DNA from: Agromyces humatus
Lineage (GTDB): Bacteria; Actinomycetota; Actinomycetes; Actinomycetales; Microbacteriaceae
Length of the DNA stretch: 64,000 bases
Assembly (NCBI RefSeq): GCF_021228295.1
Contig: NZ_JAJQPD010000010.1
Coordinates: 81,787-145,786, forward strand
Direction: 5' to 3'
Under the pieces are notes generated by a model, which saw only the letters and a list, made by a program, of their open reading frames with translations, was not told the origin of the DNA and ran no database searches. This document shows, one piece after another, positions 15,281 to 24,462 of the stretch. Positions within the stretch are counted from its first letter, which is position 1. The number at the start of each line of letters is the position of its first letter. The position numbers and the translations under genes are program-made.

Positions 15281-17530
15281 GTGTTCGAGGAAGCCCCGGC
15301 ACCACCGACGTCAGCGGTCGAACTCGACCGACTCCTCCTCGACGCGAAGCTCACCGTTCCCGATCGTCCGGCACGAGGCTGGGTGAGTCGCGCCGCGCTC
15401 ATCGACTCGGCACGAGTCAGCGGCCTTCGGGTCGTCGGGGTCACCGCACCGGCCGGATACGGCAAGTCGACGCTGCTCGCCGAGTGGGCGCATCACGAGC
15501 ACAGGCCGGTCGCGTGGGCATCGCTCGACCGCTTCGACGACGATCCGGCGGCGGTGCTCGCACTGCTTGCATCGGCCTACGCAGGCATCAGGCCCGGCAT
15601 GGACCACCTCGCGGTCGACGTGCGCGGCCACGGCGTGTCGGCGTTGGGTCGCGCCGCGCCCCTGCTCGCCGCCGCATTCCGCGCAGCACCCACGCCCTTC
15701 GTGCTGATCATCGACGACCTGCACGAACTGCGTTCGCCCGCATGCCACGACGTGCTGAGCGTCGTGCTCGCCGGAATCCCCCGCGGATCGCAGGTGGTCG
15801 CCGCGAGTCGTGGCGAGCAGCCGCATCTGCCACGCCTTCGCGCCGCGGGTGATGCGTTCGAGATCACGGCAGGCGATCTCGCGCTCGACGCGTCGGGCGC
15901 CCAGCAGATCTTCGCGGGTGTCCAGGTGCCGCTCGACCGAGACGACGCCATCGGGGTCGTCGAACGTACCGAGGGCTGGCCGGTCGGCCTGTTCCTGGCA
16001 GCTGCGATCGCCCGAGACGGTGGCGGCGCCATGGCGGTCGCCGGCGACGACCGCTACGTCGCCGACTACCTCTATCGCGAGTCGTTGGCGAAGCTACCCG
16101 AGGAACACCGACGATTCCTGCGCCGCACGGCCGTGCTCGATCGATTCACGGCGCCGCTCTGCGATGCCGTGCTCGGGACCGGCACCGCACCGGACGTGCT
16201 CCGCGAGCTCGAGGCATCCGATGTCTTCCTGGTTCCGCTCGATCGTCGGCGCGAGTGGTACCGGTACCACGCACTCTTCCGCGAGTTCCTGCTCGGCGAA
16301 CTGCGTCGTGTCGAACCCGACACGATCGTCGGACTGCGACTGCGGGCCGCGGACTGGTTCGAGCTCAGCGGCTCGCCGGCGATGGCCATCGAGCACCTGC
16401 TCGACAACGACGCCGAGCGAGACCGGGCGACCCACCTCGTTTCCTCGATCGCGCTCACGACCTACCAGACCGGGCAGCTGGCGACCGTGCAACGGTGGTT
16501 CAGGGCACTCGGCGATCGGGCGATCGGGGCGCATCCGCCGCTCGCCGTGCTCGCGGGATGGATCGCCGCACTCACCGGGCAGGCGAACGATGCCGAACGC
16601 TGGGCTGCGGTGCTCAGCGCTGCGACCTTCGATGAGACGCCCGATGACGGCTCGTCGTCGTTCGCGTCCGCCCGCGCGATGCTGCGCTCCATCATGTGCG
16701 CCGACGGCCCGGCGCAGGCGCTCGCCGACGCGACATACGCCGTCGCGTCCGAGCCGGTGTGGAGCCAATGGCGCGATCAGGCCCTCGTCCTGCTCGGCGA
16801 GGCGCAGCTGCTCAGCGGCGCACGTGACCAGGCACAGGTCTCCTTCTCCGAGTGTTCCGCCACGGCTGAGGCGCGCGGCAACGCCGACGTGCTCATCGTG
16901 AGCGAGTCCGAGTTGGGCCTGATCGCGCTCGACGACGGCAGGTGGGACGAGGCGGCGAGCCACGTGCATGCCGCGCTTGCCGCGATCGACCGCTACCGCA
17001 TGCACGACTACGCGACCGCCGTTCTCGCGTTCGCGGGTGCGGCTCGTCTGGCGATGCACGATGGCGACCTGGCCGAGGTGCAGCGTCAACTGACGAGAGC
17101 CATGCGCACCCGGCCGACCTGCACCTACGCGATCCCATACCTCGCCACCCGTCTGCGACTGCAGCTGGCCAAGCTGCACTGGGGGCTGGGCGATCACGCG
17201 ACCGCGCGGCACCTGCTACGCGAGATCGATGACATCCTGCGACGCCGTCCGGCGCTCGGTATCCTCGTCGACGAGGTCGCCGAATTCCGGGTGTCGATCT
17301 CGTCGACCGAGGTCGCCGACCCGGCCGGCGGCCCGCCCCTCACTCCCGCTGAACTGCGGCTGCTGCCGTACCTGCAGACGCACCTGTCGATCCGCGAGAT
17401 CGGCGAACGCCTCTTCATCTCGCGGAACACGGTGAGTTCGGAGGTCGGTTCGATCTATCGCAAGCTGGGCGTCTCGACGCGCAGCGACGCGGTCGAGCGT
17501 GCCGTCGTGATGGGCCTGCTCGGCGCCTGA
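15281..17530 (+). CDS. large ATP-binding LuxR-type (LAL/MalT-like) regulator
   Basis: A 749-residue STAND/LAL regulator. The N-terminal NTPase has Walker A GVTAPAGYGKST (about residue 53) and Walker B-like FVLIIDDLHEL. The middle consists of helical repeats, and the C-terminal 65 residues form a LuxR helix-turn-helix (LTPAELRLLPYLQTHLSIREIGERLFISRNTVSSEV and KLGVSTRSDAV). These proteins bind ATP and a small effector, oligomerise and activate promoters. GTG at 15281 is used because upstream residues are antisense to the ferritin-like gene. The nearby target is probably the divergent ferritin-like pair, through the palindrome at 15229-15242. Confidence 0.88.
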   Translation: MFEEAPAPPTSAVELDRLLLDAKLTVPDRPARGWVSRAALIDSARVSGLRVVGVTAPAGYGKSTLLAEWAHHEHRPVAWASLDRFDDDPAAVLALLASAYAGIRPGMDHLAVDVRGHGVSALGRAAPLLAAAFRAAPTPFVLIIDDLHELRSPACHDVLSVVLAGIPRGSQVVAASRGEQPHLPRLRAAGDAFEITAGDLALDASGAQQIFAGVQVPLDRDDAIGVVERTEGWPVGLFLAAAIARDGGGAMAVAGDDRYVADYLYRESLAKLPEEHRRFLRRTAVLDRFTAPLCDAVLGTGTAPDVLRELEASDVFLVPLDRRREWYRYHALFREFLLGELRRVEPDTIVGLRLRAADWFELSGSPAMAIEHLLDNDAERDRATHLVSSIALTTYQTGQLATVQRWFRALGDRAIGAHPPLAVLAGWIAALTGQANDAERWAAVLSAATFDETPDDGSSSFASARAMLRSIMCADGPAQALADATYAVASEPVWSQWRDQALVLLGEAQLLSGARDQAQVSFSECSATAEARGNADVLIVSESELGLIALDDGRWDEAASHVHAALAAIDRYRMHDYATAVLAFAGAARLAMHDGDLAEVQRQLTRAMRTRPTCTYAIPYLATRLRLQLAKLHWGLGDHATARHLLREIDDILRRRPALGILVDEVAEFRVSISSTEVADPAGGPPLTPAELRLLPYLQTHLSIREIGERLFISRNTVSSEVGSIYRKLGVSTRSDAVERAVVMGLLGA

Positions 17531-17555
17531 CGGTTCGCCCCGGTCCGGTTGCCGC

Positions 17556-17903
17556 TCACCGAGTGCCGAACCCGCCGAGATCACCGAGGTCGTCGAGGTC
17601 GTAACCGAGCGCCATCGCGACTTTCGGCGCCGCCGCGACGATGCGTGGGAGCCCGACGACGGGGATGACCCCGACGAGGACGTCGACGATCTCGTCGGGG
17701 GTGGCCCCGGCGCTGACCGCGGCGTCGACGAGTGACCCGAACGACGGTTCGGCGCCGCCCACTGCCGCGAGCGCGGCGATTCGTGCGAGTGCCACGACGC
17801 GCGGCTCGACGCCGACCTCGCCGAGGGAGACCTCGCCGATCTCTCCGTCTCCCAGCCGCTCATCGTTGATCGCGAGTCGCCGCAGGCGGTCTGTGTAGTC
17901 CAA
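17556..17903 (-). CDS. carboxymuconolactone decarboxylase-like protein
   Basis: About 115 residues in the CMD/AhpD fold: LDYTDRLRRLAINDERL, VVALARIAALAAVGGAEPSF and VDAAVSAGATPDEIVDVLVGVIPVVGLPRIVAAAPKV are typical of the helical core. The CxxC redox pair of AhpD is absent, so it is not a peroxidase-type member; no substrate can be named. The start is set at TTG 17903, six bases after GAGGGGG; the frame stays open upstream but without family-like sequence. It ends 26 bases from the convergent LuxR-type gene and shares a promoter region with the divergent SHOCT protein. Confidence 0.72.
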   Translation of the reverse strand: MDYTDRLRRLAINDERLGDGEIGEVSLGEVGVEPRVVALARIAALAAVGGAEPSFGSLVDAAVSAGATPDEIVDVLVGVIPVVGLPRIVAAAPKVAMALGYDLDDLGDLGGFGTR

Positions 17904-18023
17904 GGCGTCGCCCCCTCGTGCGTCGATTGCGGTAGAAGGTGTTGCAGCCGGTCGGGCCGATCTGCGACCCCGCGGCGGGCTCGTCCTGGCAGAAGCCAGT
18001 CCACGGGACATCCGCTGCCGCCG

Positions 18024-18093
18024 CATCATGCAGATGACGTGATTCGATCGCGGATCGCCGGGCTGCGGTGCGGTTCGTCCGATCTGCATGATG
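18024..18093. repeat. inverted pair of a 12-base box between divergent genes
   Basis: CATCATGCAGAT at 18024-18035 and its exact reverse complement at 18082-18093 flank 46 bases in the region between the CMD-like gene and the SHOCT gene. The left copy with its next base is itself CATC-ATGCA-GATG. Two operator copies for one regulator, or a stem-loop, would both fit. Confidence 0.5.
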
Positions 18094-18171
18094 TGAGCGG
18101 GATGCCCCGGCGCTACGGTTCGGGCAGGCAGACGCCGAGTGGCGGCGTCGCCGAGGTGAAAGGGGCCTCCC

Positions 18172-18567
18172 ATGTTGAACTCCTTCTGGGATTTCTTGGT
18201 CTGGCTGTTCTGGTTCTACATCGTCATCGCGTGCATCTGGATCTTCATCTCGGTGATCGTCGACATCTTCCGCGATCGCACGCTCAATGGCTGGGCGAAG
18301 GCGCTCTGGGTGCTCTTCCTCGTGTTCCTGCCGTTCCTCGCCGCGTTCATCTACCTGATCGTTCGCGGGCGCAGCATGGGCGAGCGGAGTGCAGCGATCG
18401 CACAGCAGGCCCAGGCCCAGAACGCCGACTACATCCGCAGCGTTGCAGGCAGCGGCGCGTCCTCGGCGGCCGCCGAGATCGAGAAGAGCAAGCAACTGCT
18501 CGATTCCGGCACGATCACGCAGGCCGAGTTCGACGCGCTGAAGGCCAAGGCCCTGCAGTCCTCGTAG
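18172..18567 (+). CDS. PLDc_N and SHOCT domain membrane protein
   Basis: A 131-residue membrane protein. Two N-terminal helices (FLVWLFWFYIVIACIWIFISVIVDIF and LWVLFLVFLPFLAAFIYLIV) fit the PLDc_N domain. The C-terminus EIEKSKQLLDSGTITQAEFDALKAKAL is a SHOCT motif, a short helix pair found at the ends of many proteins and often linked to oligomerisation. Function unknown. ATG at 18172 follows GAAAGGGG by six bases. It ends before the perfect palindrome at 18586-18623. Confidence 0.85.
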   Translation: MLNSFWDFLVWLFWFYIVIACIWIFISVIVDIFRDRTLNGWAKALWVLFLVFLPFLAAFIYLIVRGRSMGERSAAIAQQAQAQNADYIRSVAGSGASSAAAEIEKSKQLLDSGTITQAEFDALKAKALQSS

Positions 18568-18585
18568 CCCAGGCGCTGCTCAACG

Positions 18586-18623
18586 GTGAAGGCCGGTCGT
18601 CCCGCGGGACGACCGGCCTTCAC
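18586..18623. terminator. perfect 38-base palindromic terminator
   Basis: Two 18-base arms around a GC centre make one uninterrupted palindrome between the convergent SHOCT gene and the arylsulfatase. It should stop transcription from both sides. Confidence 0.8.
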
Positions 18624-18668
18624 GTGCGTGTCGCGACATCCGAGTGACGCGACCGCGATTCGCGGTTG

Positions 18669-21035
18669 CTACTGCCGCGCCATCGCGACCCGCATGCGCT
18701 CGTCGGGATCGATGAAGTGGTCGTGGTCGTCGTCGCCGAGGTCGATCTGCACCCAGTGGATCTTGCCCGTGAAGCGGCTGGTCTGCGGGGTGTAGTCGGT
18801 GCTGACCGCCGTACCCGACTCGTAGCCGATGTCGGTCGTCTCGTCGGCGGAGAAGACCATCGGCTGGGTGGCGCCCACCCGGCCGTTTCCGGCGACTTCG
18901 CCGTCGTGGTACAACGTGACGTCGCCGCCCTTCGCGAGACCGCCGCCGTCATAGGCGAATTCCACGCGCACCTGATGCGTTCCCGCCGGGATCGGCTGGT
19001 CGGCCTCGGTCGCGAATTCTTGGATGCCGAGCACGTTGTAGACGAACTTCGCCCTGCCGTCCTTGACATAGAGGCTCCAGCCGCCGAAGCGACCGCCCTG
19101 CGCGATGATCACGCCGTTCGCGCCGCCGTCGGGCACGTCGACCTCGGCCGTCACCGAGAACGACTTGTTCTTGATGCTGACGACGCTGTTCTCCGAGAGC
19201 CGGCCCATCCCGGGAAAGAACTGCTGGGAGGTGCCGCGGATGAGCGTCGGACGCCCCGCGATGTCGGCGTTGAGCCGGTCGGCGGTGCGGTCGTCGATCG
19301 GGAGCACGTTGTACTTCACGGCCTCGATCAGGAAGAGCCGTTGCAGGTCGTGCAGCTTGTCGGGATACTCGGCAGAGACGTCGCGGGACTGGCTGTAGTC
19401 GGTGCTGCCGTCGTAGAGCTCCCAGACGTCGTCGTCGAACGCCGCCAGCGTGCCGCCGACCATGACCCACGGCGTGCGGTGCTTGGTGACTGCGCTCCAG
19501 CCCTTGTAGTACACGCCGCGGTTGCCGAACATCTCGAAGTACTGCAGATCATGGCGCTCTGCCGCATCGGGCTCATCGAAGGAGTAGAGCATGCTGGTGC
19601 CCTCGATCGGCGATTGCTGCACTCCGTTGACCATGGTCGGCTCGGGCAGCCCGGCGGCTTCGAGGATCGTGGGCGCCACGTCGATGCAGTGCGTGAACTG
19701 CGAGCGCAGGCCGCCCTTCTCGGTGATGCCCGCCGGCCAGTGCACGATCGTGCCGTTCCGGGTGCCGCCCCAGTGCGACGCCACCTGCTTCGTCCATTGG
19801 AACGGGGCATCCATCGCCCACGCCCAACCGACCGCGTAGTGGTTGTACGAAGTCGGAGTGCCGAACTCGTCCATCTTCGAGAGCATGAACTCGGGCGTCT
19901 CGAGGGCGGCCATCCCGTTGAAGTTGGCCATCTCGTTGAAGGCGCCGTTCACGGTGCCCTCTGCCGATGCACCGTTGTCGCCGATGATGTAGTAGATGAG
20001 CGTGTTGTCGAGCACTCCGAGGTCGTCGATCGCGTCGATGACGCGGCCCACATGGTGGTCGGTGTGCTCCAGGAACCCGGCATAGACCTCCATCTCGCGC
20101 TCGAGCACGGGCTTGAGTTCGGCAGGCATGTCGTCCCATGCGGGGATCTCGGCGTGCCGAGGGGTGAGTTCGGCGTCGGCCGGGATCACCCCGAGCTCCT
20201 TCTGCCGTGCGAACGTCTTCTTCCGCTGCACATCCCAGCCGTCGGCGAACGTTCCCGTGTACTTGTCGGCCCATTCCTTCGGCACGTGGTGCGGGGCGTG
20301 CGTCGCGCCGGGCGCGAAGTACACGAAGAACGGCTTGTCGGGCATCAGCGCCTTCTGCGTGCGGATCCAGCTGACGGCGTGATCGGCGAGATCCTCGGTC
20401 AGGTGGTAGCCCTCCTCGGGAGTCGCCGGCGGCTCAACCGGAGTCGTGCCCTCATAGAGCGCCGGGTCCCACTGGTTGTTCTCGCCACCGATGAATCCGT
20501 AGAACGCCTCGAACCCGCCGCCCCCCGACGGCCAGGCATCGAATGGGCCCATCGGCGACGACTGCCACACGGGCACCTCATGGCACTTGCCGAACTGCGC
20601 CGTCGAATATCCGTTCAGCTTGAGCGTCATCGCCAACGGCGCCTTGGTGTTCGGCTTGAGTGAGCTGTTGCCGGGCGCCGACGTCGCCGTCTCGGTGATG
20701 CTGCCCATCCCGACCGAGTGGTGGTTGCGTCCGCTGAGCATCGCCGCACGGGTCGGCGCGCAGAGCGCCGTCGTGTGGAAGCGGTTGTACTTCAGGCCGC
20801 CTGCGGCGAGCTTCTCGGCATTCGGCGTGGCGCACGGACCGCCGAACGCGCTCGACGCGCCGAACCCCGTGTCGTCGATCAGCACGATCAGCACGTTCGG
20901 CGCACCCTCGGGCGGCAGGAGCGGCTCGATCGGCGGGTACGCCGTATCGGGATCCTTGGCATCGTAGGTCGTGAGACCTGGCGACGGCCGATCCGGGATC
21001 GGCAGCATCGTGCGGGCGTGACGGTCGGGACGCAT
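18669..21035 (-). CDS. type I arylsulfatase
   Basis: A 788-residue sulfatase of the alkaline-phosphatase fold. The catalytic signature CAPTRAAMLSGR (CxPxR, about residue 92) has the Cys that is turned into formylglycine. Metal and sulfate residues are in VLIVLIDDTGFGASSAFGG, FGKCHEVP and IYYIIGDNGASAEGT. A large C-terminal part with beta-rich sequence (SFSVTAEVDVPDGGANGVIIAQGG) extends beyond the catalytic core, as in the AtsA-like long forms. No signal peptide is visible at MRPDRHARTM, so it appears cytosolic or exported by a route not evident here. ATG 21035 follows GGAGGAAATGTC. No formylglycine-generating enzyme gene lies in the window. Monocistronic. Confidence 0.9.
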   Translation of the reverse strand: MRPDRHARTMLPIPDRPSPGLTTYDAKDPDTAYPPIEPLLPPEGAPNVLIVLIDDTGFGASSAFGGPCATPNAEKLAAGGLKYNRFHTTALCAPTRAAMLSGRNHHSVGMGSITETATSAPGNSSLKPNTKAPLAMTLKLNGYSTAQFGKCHEVPVWQSSPMGPFDAWPSGGGGFEAFYGFIGGENNQWDPALYEGTTPVEPPATPEEGYHLTEDLADHAVSWIRTQKALMPDKPFFVYFAPGATHAPHHVPKEWADKYTGTFADGWDVQRKKTFARQKELGVIPADAELTPRHAEIPAWDDMPAELKPVLEREMEVYAGFLEHTDHHVGRVIDAIDDLGVLDNTLIYYIIGDNGASAEGTVNGAFNEMANFNGMAALETPEFMLSKMDEFGTPTSYNHYAVGWAWAMDAPFQWTKQVASHWGGTRNGTIVHWPAGITEKGGLRSQFTHCIDVAPTILEAAGLPEPTMVNGVQQSPIEGTSMLYSFDEPDAAERHDLQYFEMFGNRGVYYKGWSAVTKHRTPWVMVGGTLAAFDDDVWELYDGSTDYSQSRDVSAEYPDKLHDLQRLFLIEAVKYNVLPIDDRTADRLNADIAGRPTLIRGTSQQFFPGMGRLSENSVVSIKNKSFSVTAEVDVPDGGANGVIIAQGGRFGGWSLYVKDGRAKFVYNVLGIQEFATEADQPIPAGTHQVRVEFAYDGGGLAKGGDVTLYHDGEVAGNGRVGATQPMVFSADETTDIGYESGTAVSTDYTPQTSRFTGKIHWVQIDLGDDDHDHFIDPDERMRVAMARQ

Positions 21036-21282
21036 GACATTTCCTCCCGTGGGGTCTGTCCGCGTCAGTCTCACTGCGGGTACGACCGCCCGCATCACGC
21101 AGACCGCATGATTGCCGGTGACGGATGCCGCTTCGCCCGGGCCCGGCGCAGTGAGCGACCGCGTGGTTCGCACACCTTCGCGCAGCTCACGGTCGTGCTG
21201 GCCACGCGCTCGGACGGTTCACGTACATCGCCTGGCCGCTCTGGCTGGTCGTCACCGGAGTCGCGCTGCCCTTCTGATGCAG

Positions 21283-22800
21283 CTACACGTCCACCTTCTC
21301 GGACTCGGTCACCGATCGACGCGACCGTCGCGCAACGCGAAGCCTTCCGAGCAGCATCGGCCCTACGCCCATGAGCAGTGCGAGTGCGAGGATGACGACC
21401 GAGATGGGGCTCTCGAGCATGATCGAGAAGTCACCCTGACCGAGCGCGGACGTCTGCACGAGCGCCTTCTCGAACAGTGGACCGAGTACGAGGCCGAGCA
21501 CGAGCGGCGCGACCGGCATGTCGAGTTCCTTCATCACGTAGCCGAGCAGGCCGAAAATGAGCACCAGCACCACGCTGAACATGTTGTTGCTCACCGCGTA
21601 GGCGCCGATGAAGCTCGTCAGGAGGATGATCGGGTACAGGAAGCCGTACGGGATCCGGAGCATCTGGGCGAAGACCGGCGCGAGCGGCAGGTTCAGGATG
21701 AGCAGCAGCACGTTGCCGATGAAGAACGACACGAGCAGACCCCAGACGAGGGTGGGCTGCGTCTCGAAGAGCAGCGGGCCCGGCTGGAGACCGTAGATCG
21801 TGAATGCGCCGAGCAACACGGCGGTGGTGCCGCCACCCGGAATGCCGAGCGCGAGCGTGGGAACGAAGTTGGCGTTGGCCGCCGCGTTGTTCGCGCTCTC
21901 GGGGGCGGCGACGCCCTCGATCGCGCCCTTGCCGAACAGGCGGCGGTTCTTCGAGACCTTCTTCTCGATGCCGTACGACATGAACGACGCGAGTGTCGAG
22001 CCGGCGCCGGGCAGGATGCCGAGCGCGAACCCGATGCCGCTGCCGCGCACGATGGGTCCGGCGCTTCGCTTGAGTTCGTCCTTCGTGATGAGCATGTCGC
22101 GGAACCTGGCCTTGATCGGCTCGGCCGCCCCGATGCGAATCTGGTACAGCACCTCGCCGACGGCGAAGATGCCGATCATCACCTCGACGAACGGGATGCC
22201 GCCCAGCAGGTCGATGTTGCCGAAGGTGAAGCGCGCATCGCTGAAGCCCGTTGCCACGCCAACCGTCGAGATGAGGAGCCCGGCCGCGGCCATCATGAGC
22301 CCGCGGGCCATCGAACCGCCCGCGAAGCTGACCACGATCACGAGACCGAGGATCATGATGGCGAGGTTCTCGACCGGGCCGAAGTTCAGCGCCAGGTCGG
22401 CCAGCGGCGGCGCGAGTGCCATCAGCAGGGCGAGCGAGATGATCGCGGCGACGAACGAGCCGATGGCGCTGATCGCCAGTGCCGCGCCGGCACGCCCCTT
22501 TCGCGCCATCTGATAGCCGTCGAGCGTGGTGACGACGCTCGCGGCCTCGCCTGGTGTCGAGATGAGCACTGACGTGATGGTGCCGCCGTACTGCGCGCCA
22601 TAGTAGATGCCGGCGAGCATGATGAGCGCGGTGACGGGCTCGAGCGTGAGCGTGAGCGGGATGAGGATCGCGACACCAGTGGTCGAACCGAGGCCCGGCA
22701 TGAGGCCGATGATGGTGCCCATGAGCACGCCGATGAAACACCAGAGCAGGTTCTCGGGCGTGAGTGCCGTCTGGAAGCCGAGGAGGAGGTTGTCGATCAT
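21283..22800 (-). CDS. tctA: tripartite tricarboxylate transporter, large membrane subunit TctA
   Basis: A 505-residue permease with about ten to twelve membrane segments. Family marks include LMPGLGSTTGVAILIPLT, the MLAGIYYGAQYGGTITSVLISTPGEAASVVTTLDG region and LGILPGAGSTLASFMSYGIEKKVSK. TctA forms the channel for carboxylate uptake driven by Na+ or H+. It is the last gene of tctC-tctB-tctA, four bases after tctB's stop codon. The three genes have the right order and lengths. The ATCCTATCGGAT box before tctC suggests co-control with the sugar-acid operon upstream. Confidence 0.93.
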   Translation of the reverse strand: MIDNLLLGFQTALTPENLLWCFIGVLMGTIIGLMPGLGSTTGVAILIPLTLTLEPVTALIMLAGIYYGAQYGGTITSVLISTPGEAASVVTTLDGYQMARKGRAGAALAISAIGSFVAAIISLALLMALAPPLADLALNFGPVENLAIMILGLVIVVSFAGGSMARGLMMAAAGLLISTVGVATGFSDARFTFGNIDLLGGIPFVEVMIGIFAVGEVLYQIRIGAAEPIKARFRDMLITKDELKRSAGPIVRGSGIGFALGILPGAGSTLASFMSYGIEKKVSKNRRLFGKGAIEGVAAPESANNAAANANFVPTLALGIPGGGTTAVLLGAFTIYGLQPGPLLFETQPTLVWGLLVSFFIGNVLLLILNLPLAPVFAQMLRIPYGFLYPIILLTSFIGAYAVSNNMFSVVLVLIFGLLGYVMKELDMPVAPLVLGLVLGPLFEKALVQTSALGQGDFSIMLESPISVVILALALLMGVGPMLLGRLRVARRSRRSVTESEKVDV

Positions 22801-22803
22801 GAG

Positions 22804-23364
22804 CTAGAGGATTCCCAGCAGACCCTGGGGCAGCGGCACGCGCAGGAAGACCCCGAAGATCAGGTAGGCCGCGGCGAGCGCCACGACGGAGACGATGACG
22901 GACGAGAGCCAGGCACGGCGCTCGACGAGGACCGCGATCGCGACCAGCATCAGGCCGAACGCGAGGATGAAGCCGAGCACGTTCACGAGCAGCAGCGTGA
23001 CGACCAGAATGCCGATGACGGCGACGAGCTGGCGATTGCGGAATCGCTGCGAGCGCCCGAAGATGTCGACATCGAGCTTCGTTTCGTCTTCGAGTTCGTG
23101 CTCGAGCGCCTCGAACGACGACGTGTCGAGCGCGAGCTTCGCGTCCCGGTTGGCGACGACCGTGTGGCGCACGCGCTGCATGATGTCGATCAGGGCGAAG
23201 ATCAGCATCAGCCCGCCGGCGAAGATCGGCATGAACCCAGGCCCGACGAGGCCGGCGTCATCGACCGCGCCGTACCCGAGGCCGCCGACGACCGCGGCGG
23301 CGCCGACGGCCGCCAGCACCGCGGTGAACGCGATGCCGGCGACCTGGAGTCGTGGCGATTCCAC
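22804..23364 (-). CDS. tctB: tripartite tricarboxylate transporter, small membrane subunit TctB
   Basis: A 186-residue membrane protein with four hydrophobic segments (VAGIAFTAVLAAVGAAAVVGG, FMPIFAGGLMLIFALIDIM, LVAVIGILVVTLLLVNVLGFILAFGLMLVAIAVL and SSVIVSVVALAAAYLIFGVFL), and a charged loop between the second and third. This is the usual TctB shape; sequence conservation in the family is low, so position carries most of the assignment. GTG start overlaps the tctC stop by one base. Confidence 0.9.
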   Translation of the reverse strand: MESPRLQVAGIAFTAVLAAVGAAAVVGGLGYGAVDDAGLVGPGFMPIFAGGLMLIFALIDIMQRVRHTVVANRDAKLALDTSSFEALEHELEDETKLDVDIFGRSQRFRNRQLVAVIGILVVTLLLVNVLGFILAFGLMLVAIAVLVERRAWLSSVIVSVVALAAAYLIFGVFLRVPLPQGLLGIL

Positions 23365-24341
23365 TACTGCAGCACCTTCTGGAGGTCGGCGTTGTTGCCC
23401 TCGAGGTAGGTCACGAAGTCGTCGCCGTAGACGGCGTTCGCCTGCATGACGTTGCTCTCGATGTACTCGGCGTATGCGTCGGACTGCTCGAACTCCTTTG
23501 CGGCGTCGATCCAGTACTCACGCGCCTCGTCGGTGATGCCGCCCGGCGCGATGAAGCCGCGGAACTGCGCGAACGACACGTCGACGCCCTGTTCCTTCGC
23601 GGTCGGGATGTCGGCGAGCTGGTCATACTCGTAGCGCTCCTCCGAGAATGAGCACAGTGCCTTCAGGTCGCCGGATTCGAGCTGGCCGAGCACCTCACCG
23701 GGATTCAAGGAGGCGACGTCGATCTTGCCCCCGAGCAGCGACGCGAGCACCTCGGACCCGGATTCGAATGGGACGCGGTCGAAGCTCACGCCCGTGGCAT
23801 CCTCCACCAGGGTGAAGACGATCTCGTCGAGGCTCGTCGCGCCCGAGACCGCGGCCACGACGCGCTCCTTCTCGGCGGCGTCGACGACATCGGTGCAGGT
23901 CTCGTACGGCGAATCAGGTGCCACTACGAGCAGGGTGAAGTCGTCGCCGAGCTTCATGATCGGCGTGAAGCTCGTGTAGTCGAACTGCACGTCCTGCGTC
24001 AGGGGCAGTGCGAGCATGGCGGTCTCGGCGGCGAGCAGGTAGTTGTCCTTGCCCTCCTGCGCGAGGAAGTGCGAGTAGCCGACGGCGCCGGAGCCGCCCT
24101 CGCGATTCTCGACCGAGATGTTCACTCCCGTGACCTCTTCGAGCCCTGCGGCGATGGCGCGACCGCTGAGGTCGCTTCCGCCGCCGGCGCTGAACGGCAC
24201 GATCATTCGTGCATCGCCTGAGGGCGCGAATCCACCCTCTTGATCGCCGCTCGTCGAGCCAGCAGCAGCGCTGCTGCATCCGGTGAGGGCGAGCAGGGTG
24301 ACCGCACCGATCGCGGCGAATTTGGCCGTGGTTGACGCCAT
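23364..24341 (-). CDS. tctC: tripartite tricarboxylate transporter substrate-binding lipoprotein TctC
   Basis: A 325-residue extracytoplasmic binding protein. The signal peptide ends in a lipobox LTGC at residue 22, so it is lipid-anchored. MIVPFSAGGGSDLSGRAIAAGLEEVTG and VENREGGSGAVGYSHFL are the classic TctC/Bug family motifs that bind the ligand carboxylate through two ordered waters. GVDVSFAQFRGFIAPGGITDEA is the usual C-terminal lobe. ATG 24341 follows AAAGGAG. First gene of the transporter operon. The ligand is unknown; family members bind citrate, tartrate, aromatic or sugar acids. Confidence 0.93.
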   Translation of the reverse strand: MASTTAKFAAIGAVTLLALTGCSSAAAGSTSGDQEGGFAPSGDARMIVPFSAGGGSDLSGRAIAAGLEEVTGVNISVENREGGSGAVGYSHFLAQEGKDNYLLAAETAMLALPLTQDVQFDYTSFTPIMKLGDDFTLLVVAPDSPYETCTDVVDAAEKERVVAAVSGATSLDEIVFTLVEDATGVSFDRVPFESGSEVLASLLGGKIDVASLNPGEVLGQLESGDLKALCSFSEERYEYDQLADIPTAKEQGVDVSFAQFRGFIAPGGITDEAREYWIDAAKEFEQSDAYAEYIESNVMQANAVYGDDFVTYLEGNNADLQKVLQ

Positions 24342-24407
24342 TGTCTATCTCCTTTGATTTCTCGGGTTGCCCTCGTGTTAGTCGAGGGAGAGTGTGGCTC
24401 AATCAAA

Positions 24408-24420
24408 GATCCTATCGGAT
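24408..24420. promoter_or_regulatory. GntR-type box before tctC
   Basis: GATCCTATCGGAT lies 67 bases upstream of the tctC ATG. It matches the ATCCTATAGGAT-like core at 31892-31911 with one change in the right half (ATCC..GGAT symmetry retained). It suggests the transporter belongs to the same regulon as the operon headed by the gene at 31845. Confidence 0.5.
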
Positions 24421-24462
24421 TTATGATCTTGCCGGGCTGCAAGTTGCCGATCGAGCGATCCG

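Noticed and set aside
24370..24388. CCCTCG/CGAGGG hairpin in the tctC leader as an attenuator
   Set aside because: Six pairs with a seven-base loop and no T run; too weak to call.
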